Shown here in pieces: positions 1 through 8,529 of a DNA stretch of 64,000 bases (position 1 is the first letter of the stretch; each line of letters begins with the position of its first letter). The notes under the pieces were generated by a model that was given only the letters and a program-made list of their open reading frames with translations, had not been told where the DNA came from and ran no database searches. Source of the stretch: Lacticaseibacillus suibinensis (GTDB lineage Bacteria; Bacillota; Bacilli; Lactobacillales; Lactobacillaceae); the NCBI RefSeq assembly GCF_003946175.1, contig NZ_RHOK01000007.1, positions 1 through 64,000 of the forward strand. The letters are read 5' to 3'. The position numbers and the translations under genes were made by a program.

Positions 1-3
1 CAT
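1..3 (-). CDS. Start codon of a gene leaving the left edge
   Basis: On the minus strand an ATG occupies the first three bases. It is preceded by a purine-rich AATGGAG about nine bases upstream, a plausible ribosome binding site. Only the start codon lies inside the window, so nothing can be said about the product. Confidence 0.3.
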
Positions 4-291
4 CACGCACACTCCATTTCTCTTTTCTTTGGTCGGACGAGTGACAAAGGGACTGTGTGATGTCCCGTTTGTGTACTCGAATATAAAAATGGTATAGAAA
101 AAGGAGTTAGCAGGCAAATTGCCTATCAACTCTAAATATCGTAGCGCCGCTTTTGTCTACTTGGCGCAATTATGTTTGTGAATGCCTCGTGATTGGCTCC
201 GTACCTCAAGGTCAGATCCAGCCTAAGTGATACGACTACCCCAGGGCCGGGTCGCTAGAGCAGGCGGGGGCTCAGGGGTGAAATTGTTCTG
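4..291. other. Intergenic stretch, no gene seen
   Basis: No convincing open reading frame on either strand. The AT-rich part around 75-115 could carry the promoter of the leftward gene that starts at the window edge, but no well-spaced -35/-10 pair stands out. The remainder is GC-rich and unassigned. Confidence 0.4.
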
Positions 292-408
292 GGCTGTGGC
301 AAAAGGCGGTTTTGGAGCCGACAGGTAGCCTAGCCCTCCACCTAGTCCGCACTTTGGACTCGGTGGATGGCGTAGCTAATTGCTCGGCTCCGGCCTTCTG
401 CCACGTTA
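292..408 (+). repeat. Palindromic intergenic element, copy R1
   Basis: This member of the window's palindromic repeat family carries the conserved blocks GTAGCCTAGC and GCGTAGCTAAT. Stems found by eye are an outer AAGGC/GCCTT, GAGCCG/CGGCTC, CCACC/GGTGG and GTCC/GGAC around a short loop. The stem sequences differ from those of the other copies while pairing is kept. The element ends about 240 bp before the terminator that follows the leftward PTS operon. Confidence 0.75.
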
Positions 409-651
409 CTCTGCTAAAACAGCACACCGTATATAAACAAGCCGCGACTTTAAGACTCGCACTTTGAGGCTCCAAGCGCTGGCCACCCCGTTCCAGCCCC
501 CGCCTGCGGAAGCGACCCGGTCCGCCCGTTTAGCGTTACCCAATATAGTTGACACCCACCGCAAAACTTGAGATACTACTTCCGGTGCCAAACCACGGTC
601 CGGGAACTCGGTCGGCGCGAGAGCGTTCTGAAGGCTGACGCACCGGACCAC
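409..651 (+). other. GC-rich stretch that may encode a structured RNA
   Basis: No protein is supported here. A possible rightward promoter is TTACTC (405-410) with TATATA 18 bases later. Downstream, GGTCCG occurs twice (near 510 and 594), and both are complementary to CCGGACC near 643-649, just before the hairpin terminator at 652-682. That could give a folded, possibly alternative-folding RNA of about 240 nt ending at the terminator. I could not match it to 6S, SRP, RNase P or tmRNA. It may be plain intergenic DNA. Confidence 0.2.
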
Positions 652-682
652 AAAAGCCGCGATGAGAATCGCGGCTTTTTTT
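652..682. terminator. Rho-independent terminator, probably bidirectional
   Basis: The stem AAAGCCGCGAT/ATCGCGGCTTT has a GAGA loop and seven T on the plus strand, and about four T on the minus strand. It lies just past the stop codon of the leftward EIIC gene, so it probably ends that operon. It could also end a rightward transcript. Confidence 0.85.
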
Positions 683-689
683 GTTGCCC

Positions 690-2018
690 TTATTTAGCAG
701 TATCGTCAGCCGGCACCTCTTCTTGGGCCTTCAACGCATACTGATGATTAGAAGCAAAGACAAACGGCATGTAAATCAACGTATCAACCGCAATGATGAC
801 AACCTGCATGATCGCCGCCCGGATATCACCACCAGTGGCCAGATAGCCAGAAATGATTGGTGGGGTCACCCAAGGAATGAGAATGTAGGTCGCATTGATC
901 AAATGCAGTGCCGTGCAGACATAAGCAATGATGGTTGAAACCAGCGGCGCAATGCAGAATGGAATTGCATAGGTCAAATTGAAGACGACTGGCAACCCAA
1001 ACATAATCGGTTCACTGATGTTGAAGATGTTTGGCACACCCCCAATTTTGAGGATGGCCCGTTCATCAGGCCGCTTGGAGAAAATCAGCAAAGCGATGAC
1101 CAAAGCAATCATGGTGCCGCCGCCACCCATGTAAACATAGGCATCCAGGAATGGCTGGGTCACAATGTTTGGCGCCGCTTGGCCGGCGTGAATGGCATCA
1201 ATGTTCTGCTGCAAGGAAGCCAGCAGCACTGGCCCGGCAATCGAGCCGAACACATCGGCGCCGTGAATCCCGATGGTGAAGACAAACGTCGAAAGCAGCA
1301 CATAGAACAAAATCCCTGGCAAAGACTGGAACCCGGTGACCAGTGGCGCCTGCAAAATCTTGATGATAATGGCGGAAACGGTTAAGCCAGTGGTCGTATT
1401 CAAAATCCCTTCAATCGCGGCGAAGAAGCCCACCGTGATCATGCCTGGGAACAAGGCGGAGAAAGAATTCCCGACGGCTGGTGGCACAGAGTCTGGCATG
1501 TGAATTTTCAGCCTATCGGATTTTTGCAGCCGCATCATGATCAACGTGGCAAAAATCCCGGTCAAAAGGGACACCATCATCCCACTAGCAGAAGAATAAT
1601 CCTGGGTCAAAACTGAGGAAGCTTGCACCGTTTTGCCGGCATTGCTGATCACCGGCACGCTGTTTGGCACCAGTGACACATAACTGGCTAAAGCGATGAC
1701 CCCTTCAGTGACACCATCTTTGCTGCCCATGGACTTCGCCAAGCGGCAGGCAATCAAGAAGGTAATAATCAGGGCTAAAATCCCGAAGGTCCCGTTATAG
1801 GCCTGAATCCCGATATTGGTAATAATTTCGTGACCTGGCATGTTGCGCAGCAGGCCCGTGGTTGGTTCCAGTAAAACATTATTGATCAACAGGAAAAACG
1901 CGGCAGTGATGGTAATTGGAATCGTGTCCGCAAACGCATCACGAATCGCGAGAATGAATTTGTTTGTGCCGACCTTTCCTGAGGCCTGAGCAATCCACTC
2001 AACAAATTTATTGTTCAT
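690..2018 (-). CDS. PTS cellobiose-type permease, EIIC component
   Basis: This is a 442-residue integral membrane permease of the lactose/cellobiose PTS family, with about ten hydrophobic segments. Diagnostic stretches are GGGGTM and NISEPIMFGLP, the latter being the conserved substrate-site motif of EIIC-Cel proteins. The ATG at 2018 is chosen because GGAGG lies seven bases upstream. The gene starts 11 bases inside the end of the upstream GH9 gene, so the two are translationally coupled. EIIA and EIIB are absent from the operon and must come from elsewhere. It probably imports a beta-linked disaccharide for the GH9 enzymes. The sugar cannot be read from sequence. Confidence 0.9.
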   Translation of the reverse strand: MNNKFVEWIAQASGKVGTNKFILAIRDAFADTIPITITAAFFLLINNVLLEPTTGLLRNMPGHEIITNIGIQAYNGTFGILALIITFLIACRLAKSMGSKDGVTEGVIALASYVSLVPNSVPVISNAGKTVQASSVLTQDYSSASGMMVSLLTGIFATLIMMRLQKSDRLKIHMPDSVPPAVGNSFSALFPGMITVGFFAAIEGILNTTTGLTVSAIIIKILQAPLVTGFQSLPGILFYVLLSTFVFTIGIHGADVFGSIAGPVLLASLQQNIDAIHAGQAAPNIVTQPFLDAYVYMGGGGTMIALVIALLIFSKRPDERAILKIGGVPNIFNISEPIMFGLPVVFNLTYAIPFCIAPLVSTIIAYVCTALHLINATYILIPWVTPPIISGYLATGGDIRAAIMQVVIIAVDTLIYMPFVFASNHQYALKAQEEVPADDTAK

Positions 2019-4380
2019 GACAATCCTCCATTTCAATGAGTGCACGCAGGACCGCCAGCCACTTTGTCGCCGTCACGATCCAGACTTCTTTGTACGTCGC
2101 ATTGTTGAACTGCGGCCAGTAAGGGACATCCTCGTTCTCTTTGGTTTCTACGCCCACCGGCATTTCGCCGATGATCTCGCCTGACGAGTTCGAGTATTGA
2201 CTTTGGTAATGATGACCTTCGCCATAGAGCAGCGATTGATCAAAGGGATTATTTCCCACGATCCAGCGCAGTTGCCCATCGGCGAGCGCGGCGAGCTTTG
2301 GATCCGCCAGCACCTGACCCATCAAAGCGGCCGATTCGGCGGTGGCCAAAATCACGCCGTTGTTGCCGCGGAACGAGTACCACACTGGGAAACGTTTAAC
2401 AAATAAGTGCGGGGCGATTTGAACGCCGCCAGCCAGCTGCGTTTGATAATCACGGTAAGCTTCATCGCCGATCAGCAAGTGCTGCTTATCAAAACTGGCT
2501 TTATCCGCGACTTCATCGTCAAAGTACACGCCGCTGGCAATCATCGGATAAGGCGCGGTGAATTGCTGCAGGTACAGCAGGTAATCGCCATACGCCCGGG
2601 CCCGCTTTTGCCATTCTGCCTGGGCGGCCGGGGTAATGGGCAGCGCCAAAGCGGCCTGGAAGGCCTCGCCAAAGAGTGATTCGCGGGCCTGGTGGTTAAA
2701 GTGTTGGAACACGCGATGCTTCTCGTCGCGGTAGAACATGCCGGCCAGCTTGCGGCCATCGGTTAAGGTCAGCCCCACGCTTTCTTGGCACGCGAGCATT
2801 GAGGTCATCGCTGCCCGCGCCCGGTTCAGGTAGGATTGCTGCTTCGTCAACTGGTACAGCGCAGCCACCGCTTTCACCACCGTGGCGTTGTAGGTGGCCG
2901 GTGAGGTGTTTAAGGTGTGCTCCCAGAAAATCGGCTCCGTCGCATAAGGATGCTTAGCAAATTCGGCCTCAGCAAACCCGAAGTTGCGGCTGGCCACCGC
3001 GGTTAACCGCTGCTGCTCAGCCGCATCAGGCGTGAGCCGCGCAATTCTGGCGACAATACCACTTAATAGGTAGTTGTCATAGGCGCTGTTGTGCACCCGC
3101 GCTTTGGCATCATCCATCGTGCCGCGGCGGTTGTCAGTCCAGCGAGAAACCCCGGCGCTGGTGGCATGGTAGCCATCACCGAAGTCGGTTTTGAGGACAA
3201 AATCCAGACCCCACTCGCCTTCGGCCTGCAGCCTGGTGGCTAGCGCAGCGTTGGTTTTGCGTAGCGTCTTGGCCATGGCGAATAGCGCTTCGGCAGCCTC
3301 CGCGGTGTGGACGGTTTGCTGCGATAAGTCGCCAGCATCATGCCAGCCGCCGTTGAAGCTGATTTCTTCGCCATTGTGGGTGGCAATCACGTCATCATGG
3401 CAGTGGCTGTGGATGCCTGGCACTGGATAGCCGCAGCGCTCGGCGAAAATAAAGTTCAAGACTTTCGGAATGGTACTGCCATACCGCTGCTGCAAAGACC
3501 CAATCGGAAAGACTGGCGTTTGCTGATCAGCCCACTGCAAGCGGTACTCGCCCGCCGCTTTTAAGGCGGAAAAGTCGAGCAAGGTATAAGTGCCAGTGGT
3601 GGTGGTGGTCACTTGCGGCTTGCCGGCAAAGGCCACCGTGCCTTCAGCATCAATGACTTCAAATTGCGCAAAGCTTTGCTGGCCTGGCAGCACCGCAATT
3701 TTGCTGGCATCAGCTGCGTAGCCATCATGCGAATAGCTGACGGTTTGCGGCTGCCAGCCATGCGTCACGGCCTGGTTAGCAGTTTGTTGCAGCTCAATGC
3801 GTTCAACCGTCACCTTGTATTCACCAGGCAAATCAGCATAGGAGCCATTAATGTCGTAGCTAAAGCTGATGGCAGTCATGGCATCGCGCGGCAAGTCGGC
3901 AATATCCAGCAAGTAAGTATGGGTAGCTTGGTCACTCAAGTTGATGACATGGTGGCCTTCCCGATCATAACGGTCGGGAATTTTGGTCGCCCCGTCATTT
4001 TTGAAATGAACAATCAGGTTCGGGTTAATGATGTTGGTGCAGGCCGTGGTGATGGTAAAGGCGATTTGGTTGTAAGCCTGCCAATCCTCACGATCGAGCT
4101 TCAAGGTCGCTTGGGTTTCCCCGTAGCCGACATAATCACCATCCGCCGGGTCCCCTGGCGCCCAGGTCGCATAGCGCGTGGGGGCGGTCAAGGTAAAGCC
4201 AGTTTGGTTGGCTTCAGGCATCGCACCGCGCTTTTCATGCGTCCAGGCATGCTGGCCAGCTTCAAGCACCCGCCGCGCCGTAATGGCCCCGACTGACGGC
4301 TGAATATCAGCAATTTGCATCGGATCGATGGTCAAAGGGCGGTAGGTGGTGACGGCTTGTTCTAGCTGTTGATCATCCAT
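2008..4380 (-). CDS. Glycoside hydrolase family 9, intracellular
   Basis: This 790-residue GH9 enzyme has N-terminal beta-rich domains (an Ig-like CelD_N-type domain at about 230-310) and an (alpha/alpha)6 catalytic domain to the C terminus. The hallmark GGWHDAGD is present, with Asp348 and Asp351 at canonical three-residue spacing. The proposed acid is Glu765 in the C-terminal NATYKEVW segment. There is no signal peptide, so it acts in the cytoplasm on imported oligosaccharides. The ATG at 4380 has GGAAGGGAG upstream, and the gene overlaps the ROK kinase by eight bases. Family members include endoglucanases and cellodextrinases. Exact specificity is unknown. Confidence 0.88.
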   Translation of the reverse strand: MDDQQLEQAVTTYRPLTIDPMQIADIQPSVGAITARRVLEAGQHAWTHEKRGAMPEANQTGFTLTAPTRYATWAPGDPADGDYVGYGETQATLKLDREDWQAYNQIAFTITTACTNIINPNLIVHFKNDGATKIPDRYDREGHHVINLSDQATHTYLLDIADLPRDAMTAISFSYDINGSYADLPGEYKVTVERIELQQTANQAVTHGWQPQTVSYSHDGYAADASKIAVLPGQQSFAQFEVIDAEGTVAFAGKPQVTTTTTGTYTLLDFSALKAAGEYRLQWADQQTPVFPIGSLQQRYGSTIPKVLNFIFAERCGYPVPGIHSHCHDDVIATHNGEEISFNGGWHDAGDLSQQTVHTAEAAEALFAMAKTLRKTNAALATRLQAEGEWGLDFVLKTDFGDGYHATSAGVSRWTDNRRGTMDDAKARVHNSAYDNYLLSGIVARIARLTPDAAEQQRLTAVASRNFGFAEAEFAKHPYATEPIFWEHTLNTSPATYNATVVKAVAALYQLTKQQSYLNRARAAMTSMLACQESVGLTLTDGRKLAGMFYRDEKHRVFQHFNHQARESLFGEAFQAALALPITPAAQAEWQKRARAYGDYLLYLQQFTAPYPMIASGVYFDDEVADKASFDKQHLLIGDEAYRDYQTQLAGGVQIAPHLFVKRFPVWYSFRGNNGVILATAESAALMGQVLADPKLAALADGQLRWIVGNNPFDQSLLYGEGHHYQSQYSNSSGEIIGEMPVGVETKENEDVPYWPQFNNATYKEVWIVTATKWLAVLRALIEMEDCHEQ

Positions 4381-5338
4381 GCTGCTCACTCCCTTCCAGA
4401 CGTTCAAAGCCATACAGACCGCAGCCTTGCAAGGCGACGGAATTCGGCTCCAAGGCGGTGTTCTTAACCCCTTCGCGGACAAAGCGCATCGTCAGCGGCT
4501 TCAGTAGCGGCTGCAAATGAGCCACCAACCAGCCGCCGGTGGTCACGCCGCCGCCTAAGCGAACCGCCTCAGGGTTCAAGGCCCGGGTCAAATTCATGAT
4601 GAGATTGGCCAGTCCTAACAGCGCCTGATCCACCACCCGTTTGGCCAGCGGATCGCCAGCGTCATAGGCGGCAAACAAGGTCTCAGTGCCGATGCGTTGG
4701 CCTGGCGTGATCTGCAGCTGAGTTTTCCCCATATACTGGGGATAAAGCTCATGGGTGCGATCGGACATGCCTAGACCTGAAGCCAGTGGCTCCACGCAGC
4801 CATACCGACCGCACACGCATTGCACGGTGCTGGTTTGATCCACCACCATGTGGCCGAACTCGCCGGCGTCATAGTCTGGCCCGTTGACCAGCTGACCATT
4901 CAAGACAATCCGCCCGGCGATCCCGGTGCCAATCGCCAAATAAATAAAGTTTTTGGTAACGGTACCAATTCCAAGCAAATTTTCAGCAATGGTCCCCACC
5001 ATCACATCATTACCAATGAAGCATGGCAGGTGGAACCGGTCTTGGACTTGTTGACTCAAGGCAATCGGGTGGGGATCGGCAGGATCAATTTCTTCCCATA
5101 CCCCAGTGGCGCTATTCACCCGGCCCACCACGTCCAAGGCAATGGCCTGAATGTGGCTGGTGTCATGTTGCTTGAAGTAGTGTTCAATTTGATTCAAAAG
5201 CAATTGGGTCGCTGCGGCTTGGCTACTGACATCTGACGCCACCTTCTCACGCGTTAGAACGTGGCCAGCGTGATCAACCTCACCGAGGAGCACCTTGGTA
5301 CCGCCAAGATCGACGGCCAAAATTGTTTGTTTCTGCAT
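4373..5338 (-). CDS. ROK family sugar kinase
   Basis: This 321-residue cytoplasmic kinase opens with the ATP-binding motif DLGGTK. It carries the ROK zinc site CVCGRYGC preceded by a GHM histidine, so it is an enzyme rather than a ROK repressor, since no HTH precedes it. It likely phosphorylates the monosaccharide released by the GH9 enzymes (glucose, glucosamine or another hexose). It is the first gene of the leftward operon, with a promoter at 5413-5440 flanked by LacI-type operators. An additional operator-like palindrome lies inside the gene at 4953-4968. The start is preceded by GGGAAG. Confidence 0.88.
   Translation of the reverse strand: MQKQTILAVDLGGTKVLLGEVDHAGHVLTREKVASDVSSQAAATQLLLNQIEHYFKQHDTSHIQAIALDVVGRVNSATGVWEEIDPADPHPIALSQQVQDRFHLPCFIGNDVMVGTIAENLLGIGTVTKNFIYLAIGTGIAGRIVLNGQLVNGPDYDAGEFGHMVVDQTSTVQCVCGRYGCVEPLASGLGMSDRTHELYPQYMGKTQLQITPGQRIGTETLFAAYDAGDPLAKRVVDQALLGLANLIMNLTRALNPEAVRLGGGVTTGGWLVAHLQPLLKPLTMRFVREGVKNTALEPNSVALQGCGLYGFERLEGSEQHG
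4953..4968. promoter_or_regulatory. LacI-type operator inside the ROK gene (O3)
   Basis: The 16-bp palindrome TTGGTAACGGTACCAA matches the two intergenic operators O1 and O2 at nearly every position. It lies within the coding sequence, about 402 bp centre-to-centre from O1. This would suit repression by DNA looping, although it could have arisen by chance in coding sequence. Confidence 0.5.
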
Positions 5339-5354
5339 AAGCTAACTTCCCAAC

Positions 5355-5370
5355 TTAGTAACGTTACCAA
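5355..5370. promoter_or_regulatory. LacI-type operator O1
   Basis: The palindrome TTAGTAACGTTACCAA lies between the leftward promoter and the ROK start codon, roughly 35 to 50 bases downstream of the expected transcription start. It is a natural binding site for the divergently encoded LacI-family regulator, whose family commonly recognises palindromes with a central CG. Confidence 0.65.
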
Positions 5371-5412
5371 TTCATCAAACGATGGACTGAAGCGCTATCA
5401 TTTGACAACTGA

Positions 5413-5440
5413 ATTGTATCACGGCCAGAAACGCTGTCAA
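5413..5440 (-). promoter_or_regulatory. Promoter of the ROK-GH9-EIIC operon
   Basis: On the minus strand there is a perfect -35 TTGACA, a 16-bp spacer and a -10 TACAAT. It is flanked by operators O2 (just upstream) and O1 (downstream), as expected for LacI-family repression. Confidence 0.7.
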
Positions 5441-5447
5441 TATAAAT

Positions 5448-5463
5448 TTGGTAAGGTTACCAA
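5448..5463. promoter_or_regulatory. LacI-type operator O2
   Basis: The palindrome TTGGTAAGGTTACCAA lies between the two divergent promoters, 93 bp centre-to-centre from O1. It ends seven bases before the -35 of the lacI-like gene and seven bases upstream of the -35 of the leftward operon, so one bound repressor could influence both promoters. Confidence 0.65.
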
Positions 5464-5469
5464 AAATAC

Positions 5470-5498
5470 TTGTCAGCGCTCTCGCCCTGCTTTACACT
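5470..5498 (+). promoter_or_regulatory. Promoter of the LacI-HAD-SIS-GH9 operon, with cre-like site
   Basis: The elements are TTGTCA, a 17-bp spacer and TACACT. The -35 overlaps TGTCAGCGCTCTCG (5471-5484), which agrees with the degenerate CcpA cre pattern TGWNANCGNTNNCA at 13 of 14 positions, so catabolite repression of this operon is plausible. Confidence 0.6.
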
Positions 5499-5527
5499 GA
5501 ATTCAGAAATGCAAAGAGGTGAACGCA

Positions 5528-6601
5528 ATGAAGAAAAATATCACCATTAAAGAAATCGCCAAGCAAGCCGGCACTTCCGTTTCCACAGTGTCGCGAGTGC
5601 TAAACAACAACCCCTCGGTGTCGCCGGCCAAGCGCGCCAAGATTCAGGCGATCATCGACCAGAATCATTTTCAGCCTAGCATGCTGGCGCGCGGCATGGT
5701 GTCGCACAAAACCAACACCTTGGCCGTGGTGGTTTCCGATATCAATAACCCTTACTTTACGGATTTGATTTCTCAAATCGAGCAAAACGCCCGGCCGGCT
5801 GGCTACACGCTGCTGTTGATCAACACCATGACCGCCGGCACCGGCCAGGATGCCAGCGACGTCCAGGTCGAAATCGAGGCGTTCAAGCGCATCATGGAAG
5901 CCAAAGTCGATGGGGTGCTGATTTTAGGGGGCGAAATCGATAAGGAAGCCGTTGCCGACCGGTACATCAGTGCCTTGAACACGTTGAACAGCAAAGCGCC
6001 GGTGGTGGTCATTGGTCAAAAAGTCGCCGGCTGTGATGCCTTATTTGTTGAACGCGACCAAAAACGCAGCGTAACGCTGATTACCCAGCACCTGCTGGCG
6101 TTGGGTCACCGCCAAATCGGCTTTGTCGGCGGGGAACCCGGCGTGCGCATCACCTCGCAGCGCCTGGCGGCCTTTAAAGCCACGATGCAAACCTACTCTG
6201 AAATCGATGAGAGTTTGATTGTCCTGAACAACTACTATCCACAATCAGGCTACGATGCCATGGCGCAAATTCTGGCGACGCACAAGCAATTACCAGAAGC
6301 CTTAGTGGCCATCAATGATCGCGTGGCAGAAGGTATTTTCCGCTGCCTCGCCGATCATGGTCTGCAGGCACCTCAGGATATTGCCGTGGGAAGCTGTGAT
6401 AATTTTCCTTATGGTGACTTTCTCATTCCGCGCATCACCACGGTGGACCAGCACAACGAAGTGCTCGGCCGCATCGCGCTCCATTATCTGTTTCAATTGA
6501 TCGATCACAAGCAGCTTGAACAAACCGAAACTACGCACCTGCCTGAACTCATCATTCGCGAGTCCTGTGGCGCCAAGCTGCCCAAAGAAGGTAAACAATG
6601 A
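5528..6601 (+). CDS. LacI-family transcriptional regulator
   Basis: This 357-residue repressor has an N-terminal LacI helix-turn-helix (IKEIAKQAGTSVSTVSRVLN, about residues 5-24) and a periplasmic-binding-protein-like sugar-sensing domain. The ATG at 5528 is preferred over an in-frame GTG at 5519 because the GAGG Shine-Dalgarno overlaps that GTG and is correctly spaced for 5528. It is the first gene of the rightward operon and overlaps the HAD gene by ATGA. It probably represses both divergent operons through the palindromes at 5355 and 5448. The inducer is unknown but should be an intermediate of this pathway. Confidence 0.93.
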   Translation: MKKNITIKEIAKQAGTSVSTVSRVLNNNPSVSPAKRAKIQAIIDQNHFQPSMLARGMVSHKTNTLAVVVSDINNPYFTDLISQIEQNARPAGYTLLLINTMTAGTGQDASDVQVEIEAFKRIMEAKVDGVLILGGEIDKEAVADRYISALNTLNSKAPVVVIGQKVAGCDALFVERDQKRSVTLITQHLLALGHRQIGFVGGEPGVRITSQRLAAFKATMQTYSEIDESLIVLNNYYPQSGYDAMAQILATHKQLPEALVAINDRVAEGIFRCLADHGLQAPQDIAVGSCDNFPYGDFLIPRITTVDQHNEVLGRIALHYLFQLIDHKQLEQTETTHLPELIIRESCGAKLPKEGKQ

Positions 6602-7428
6602 CTCCCAAGCAACTCGTTTTTATGGATATCGATGGCACGCTGGTCGATGAGCAGCAGCACATTTCGACTTTCACCAAGCAAACCATTCGGCAATTTAGTG
6701 ATCACGCCCGTTTTTACGTTGCCACCGGCCGCATGTACGCCTCGGCCAAAATCATTGCCGATGAAATTGGCGCCGGCATCATTGCGTCCAATGGCAGCAT
6801 TTTTGACACCGGCACCCGCCAAGTCAAAAGATTAGGGGCCGCCGCCCTAAAGCAAATCATCACCGTGCTCCAGCAGCATCCCCTGAACGCCTTTTTCTTC
6901 ACGGATCACCAGGTGTTCTACACCGGCGCTTTGCCCAGCTATTTCCAGCACAGCGACCATAACCGGATCGCCAGCCCGAACCCGCACGACTATATCAAAG
7001 TGCCAAACCTGTCGGCGCTACTTGATCACAGCGCGGAAATCATCAACGGCATCATTATCGCCGAAAACCAAGCAACTGCGCTCAACGCCATCAATCAGCA
7101 GCTCGCAGCCATGCCGGCGGCTTTTGTCGTGTCATCCTCGCAGCCCAATAACATTGAACTGATTCCGCAGCATTCCGGTAAAGCCAGTGCCATCAAAGCG
7201 ATTCAAACTGCCACTGGCATTGACCGGCATCACACCTTTGTCTTCGGTGACGGCGACAATGATGTCGATATGTTTGGCGTCGCCGATTACGCGGTGGCGA
7301 TGGGCAATGCCACCCCTGCGGTACAGGTGCGGGCCCAGTACGTCACCGGCACCAACGAACAAGACGGGATCGCGCATTTTTTGCTGGCGCATCTGCCCGC
7401 CGAGAAAGGAAGCATCAATCATGGCTAA
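6598..7428 (+). CDS. HAD-superfamily phosphatase, Cof type
   Basis: This is a 276-residue hydrolase of the Cof (HAD-IIB) family. Motif I is MDIDGTLVD near the N terminus, where the first Asp is the nucleophile, and motif IV is GDGDNDVDMF near residue 220. Between them sits the alpha/beta cap of about 100 residues that selects the substrate. Such enzymes dephosphorylate sugar phosphates. It overlaps LacI by four bases and the SIS gene by eight, so it belongs tightly to this operon. It may remove phosphate from a PTS-derived sugar phosphate or from a toxic intermediate. Its substrate is inferred only from context. Confidence 0.9.
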   Translation: MTPKQLVFMDIDGTLVDEQQHISTFTKQTIRQFSDHARFYVATGRMYASAKIIADEIGAGIIASNGSIFDTGTRQVKRLGAAALKQIITVLQQHPLNAFFFTDHQVFYTGALPSYFQHSDHNRIASPNPHDYIKVPNLSALLDHSAEIINGIIIAENQATALNAINQQLAAMPAAFVVSSSQPNNIELIPQHSGKASAIKAIQTATGIDRHHTFVFGDGDNDVDMFGVADYAVAMGNATPAVQVRAQYVTGTNEQDGIAHFLLAHLPAEKGSINHG

Positions 7429-8518
7429 TCCAACCATGCTAACTTACATTCACCAGGAACAAGCCACCATGCTCAAGCTACTGACGGCATATCCCAAGGC
7501 CGCTGATCTTGCCTTGCAAAATTTGCCCGAGGGCGCTGACAGCTGGCTAATGCTGGGCATCGGCTCCAGCTACAACGCGGCATTAAGCGCCAAGCATTAC
7601 ATGGAAAAAATCGCCGGCTTGCGCATTGTGCTTGAGCAGCCATACAACTACACCCATTACGAGCAAATCGACCCCAGCCTCAAAGTCGTGCTGGGGATTT
7701 CGCAAAGCGGTCAAAGCACCTCGACCATTGAGGCCATCAACCGCTTCAAGAACCGGCCGGTGTTGACCATCGGCGTCACCAGCGCCCCGACCAAAGAGCT
7801 CGGCCAAGCCACGGCCAACACGCTCGATATCGGCATCGGCCACGAGCGCGTCGGCTATGTCACCCTTGGCTTCACCGCGACGGTACTGAACCTGATGCTG
7901 CTAGGGCTGCGGGCCGGGGTCAAGCGCGGCGTGGTCTCGCCAGCGCAAGAGCAAACTGAACTGGCTGAGTTCACGACAATGGCCAACACGATTGACACGA
8001 TTGTGACGGCCACGACCGCCTTTTTCCAGCAGCACGAAGCCGACTTCAAGGCGGCTTACCAGTTCACTGGCATCGCCTATGGGCCCAGCGTAGGTAGCAT
8101 TAAGGAAATGGAAACCAAGTTCTCGGAAACAGTGCGCATCCCCAGTGATGGCCAGGAACTGGAAGCCTTCATGCACGGGCCGTATCTGGAAATCAATGCC
8201 GAACATCGCCTGATTTTTGTTGAAACCCCGGCGGATGCCGAAACCCTCAGCAAGGCTCAGGCCCTGCGCGCTTACGAAAGCACCTACACAAAGCACGTCT
8301 TCGGCATCAGCTATCTGGCCGATGCGCAACCAGCCGCCAACACCTTAACGCTGCCGGCGGTGGCAGATGAAATGAAGATTCCGTTTGTCGGTGGCATTCC
8401 CTTCCAGGTCCTCGCCTGGCTCAGCACCAAGGCCCGCGGCATCGACTTGGCGCATCAAATCTTCACGGATTTTTCTGACCAAGTGGGCAGCAAAACCGTG
8501 CTGCAACAATATGTTTAG
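7421..8518 (+). CDS. SIS-domain sugar isomerase/deaminase (GlmD/GlmS-C-like)
   Basis: This 365-residue protein has two sugar isomerase (SIS) domains. Visible phosphosugar-binding segments are GIGSSYNA and GISQSGQSTST in the first half. The architecture matches the isomerase half of GlmS, fructosamine-6-phosphate deglycases and the SIS-type glucosamine-6-phosphate deaminases known from archaeal chitin catabolism. There is no glutaminase domain, so it should be catabolic. The ATG at 7421 is used, with AGAAAGGAAG upstream. Its place beside a GH9 with a glucosaminidase-like active site and opposite a ROK kinase suggests amino-sugar-6-phosphate as substrate. This is an inference. Confidence 0.85.
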   Translation: MANPTMLTYIHQEQATMLKLLTAYPKAADLALQNLPEGADSWLMLGIGSSYNAALSAKHYMEKIAGLRIVLEQPYNYTHYEQIDPSLKVVLGISQSGQSTSTIEAINRFKNRPVLTIGVTSAPTKELGQATANTLDIGIGHERVGYVTLGFTATVLNLMLLGLRAGVKRGVVSPAQEQTELAEFTTMANTIDTIVTATTAFFQQHEADFKAAYQFTGIAYGPSVGSIKEMETKFSETVRIPSDGQELEAFMHGPYLEINAEHRLIFVETPADAETLSKAQALRAYESTYTKHVFGISYLADAQPAANTLTLPAVADEMKIPFVGGIPFQVLAWLSTKARGIDLAHQIFTDFSDQVGSKTVLQQYV

Positions 8519-8529
8519 GAGGCTATCTG

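Noticed and set aside
272-651. Two short minus-strand frames (67 and 81 codons)
   Set aside because: They run through repeat R1 and the GC-rich stretch, have no ribosome binding site and no recognisable motif.
3613-4296. Plus-strand open frame of 227 codons opposite the first GH9 gene
   Set aside because: It is antisense to a well-supported GH9 gene, has no ribosome binding site and no recognisable motif. GC-rich coding DNA leaves long frames on the other strand.
5387-5400. cre-like TGAAGCGCTATCA in the LacI divergent region
   Set aside because: It is one base short of the cre pattern. The site over the lacI -35 is a better fit.
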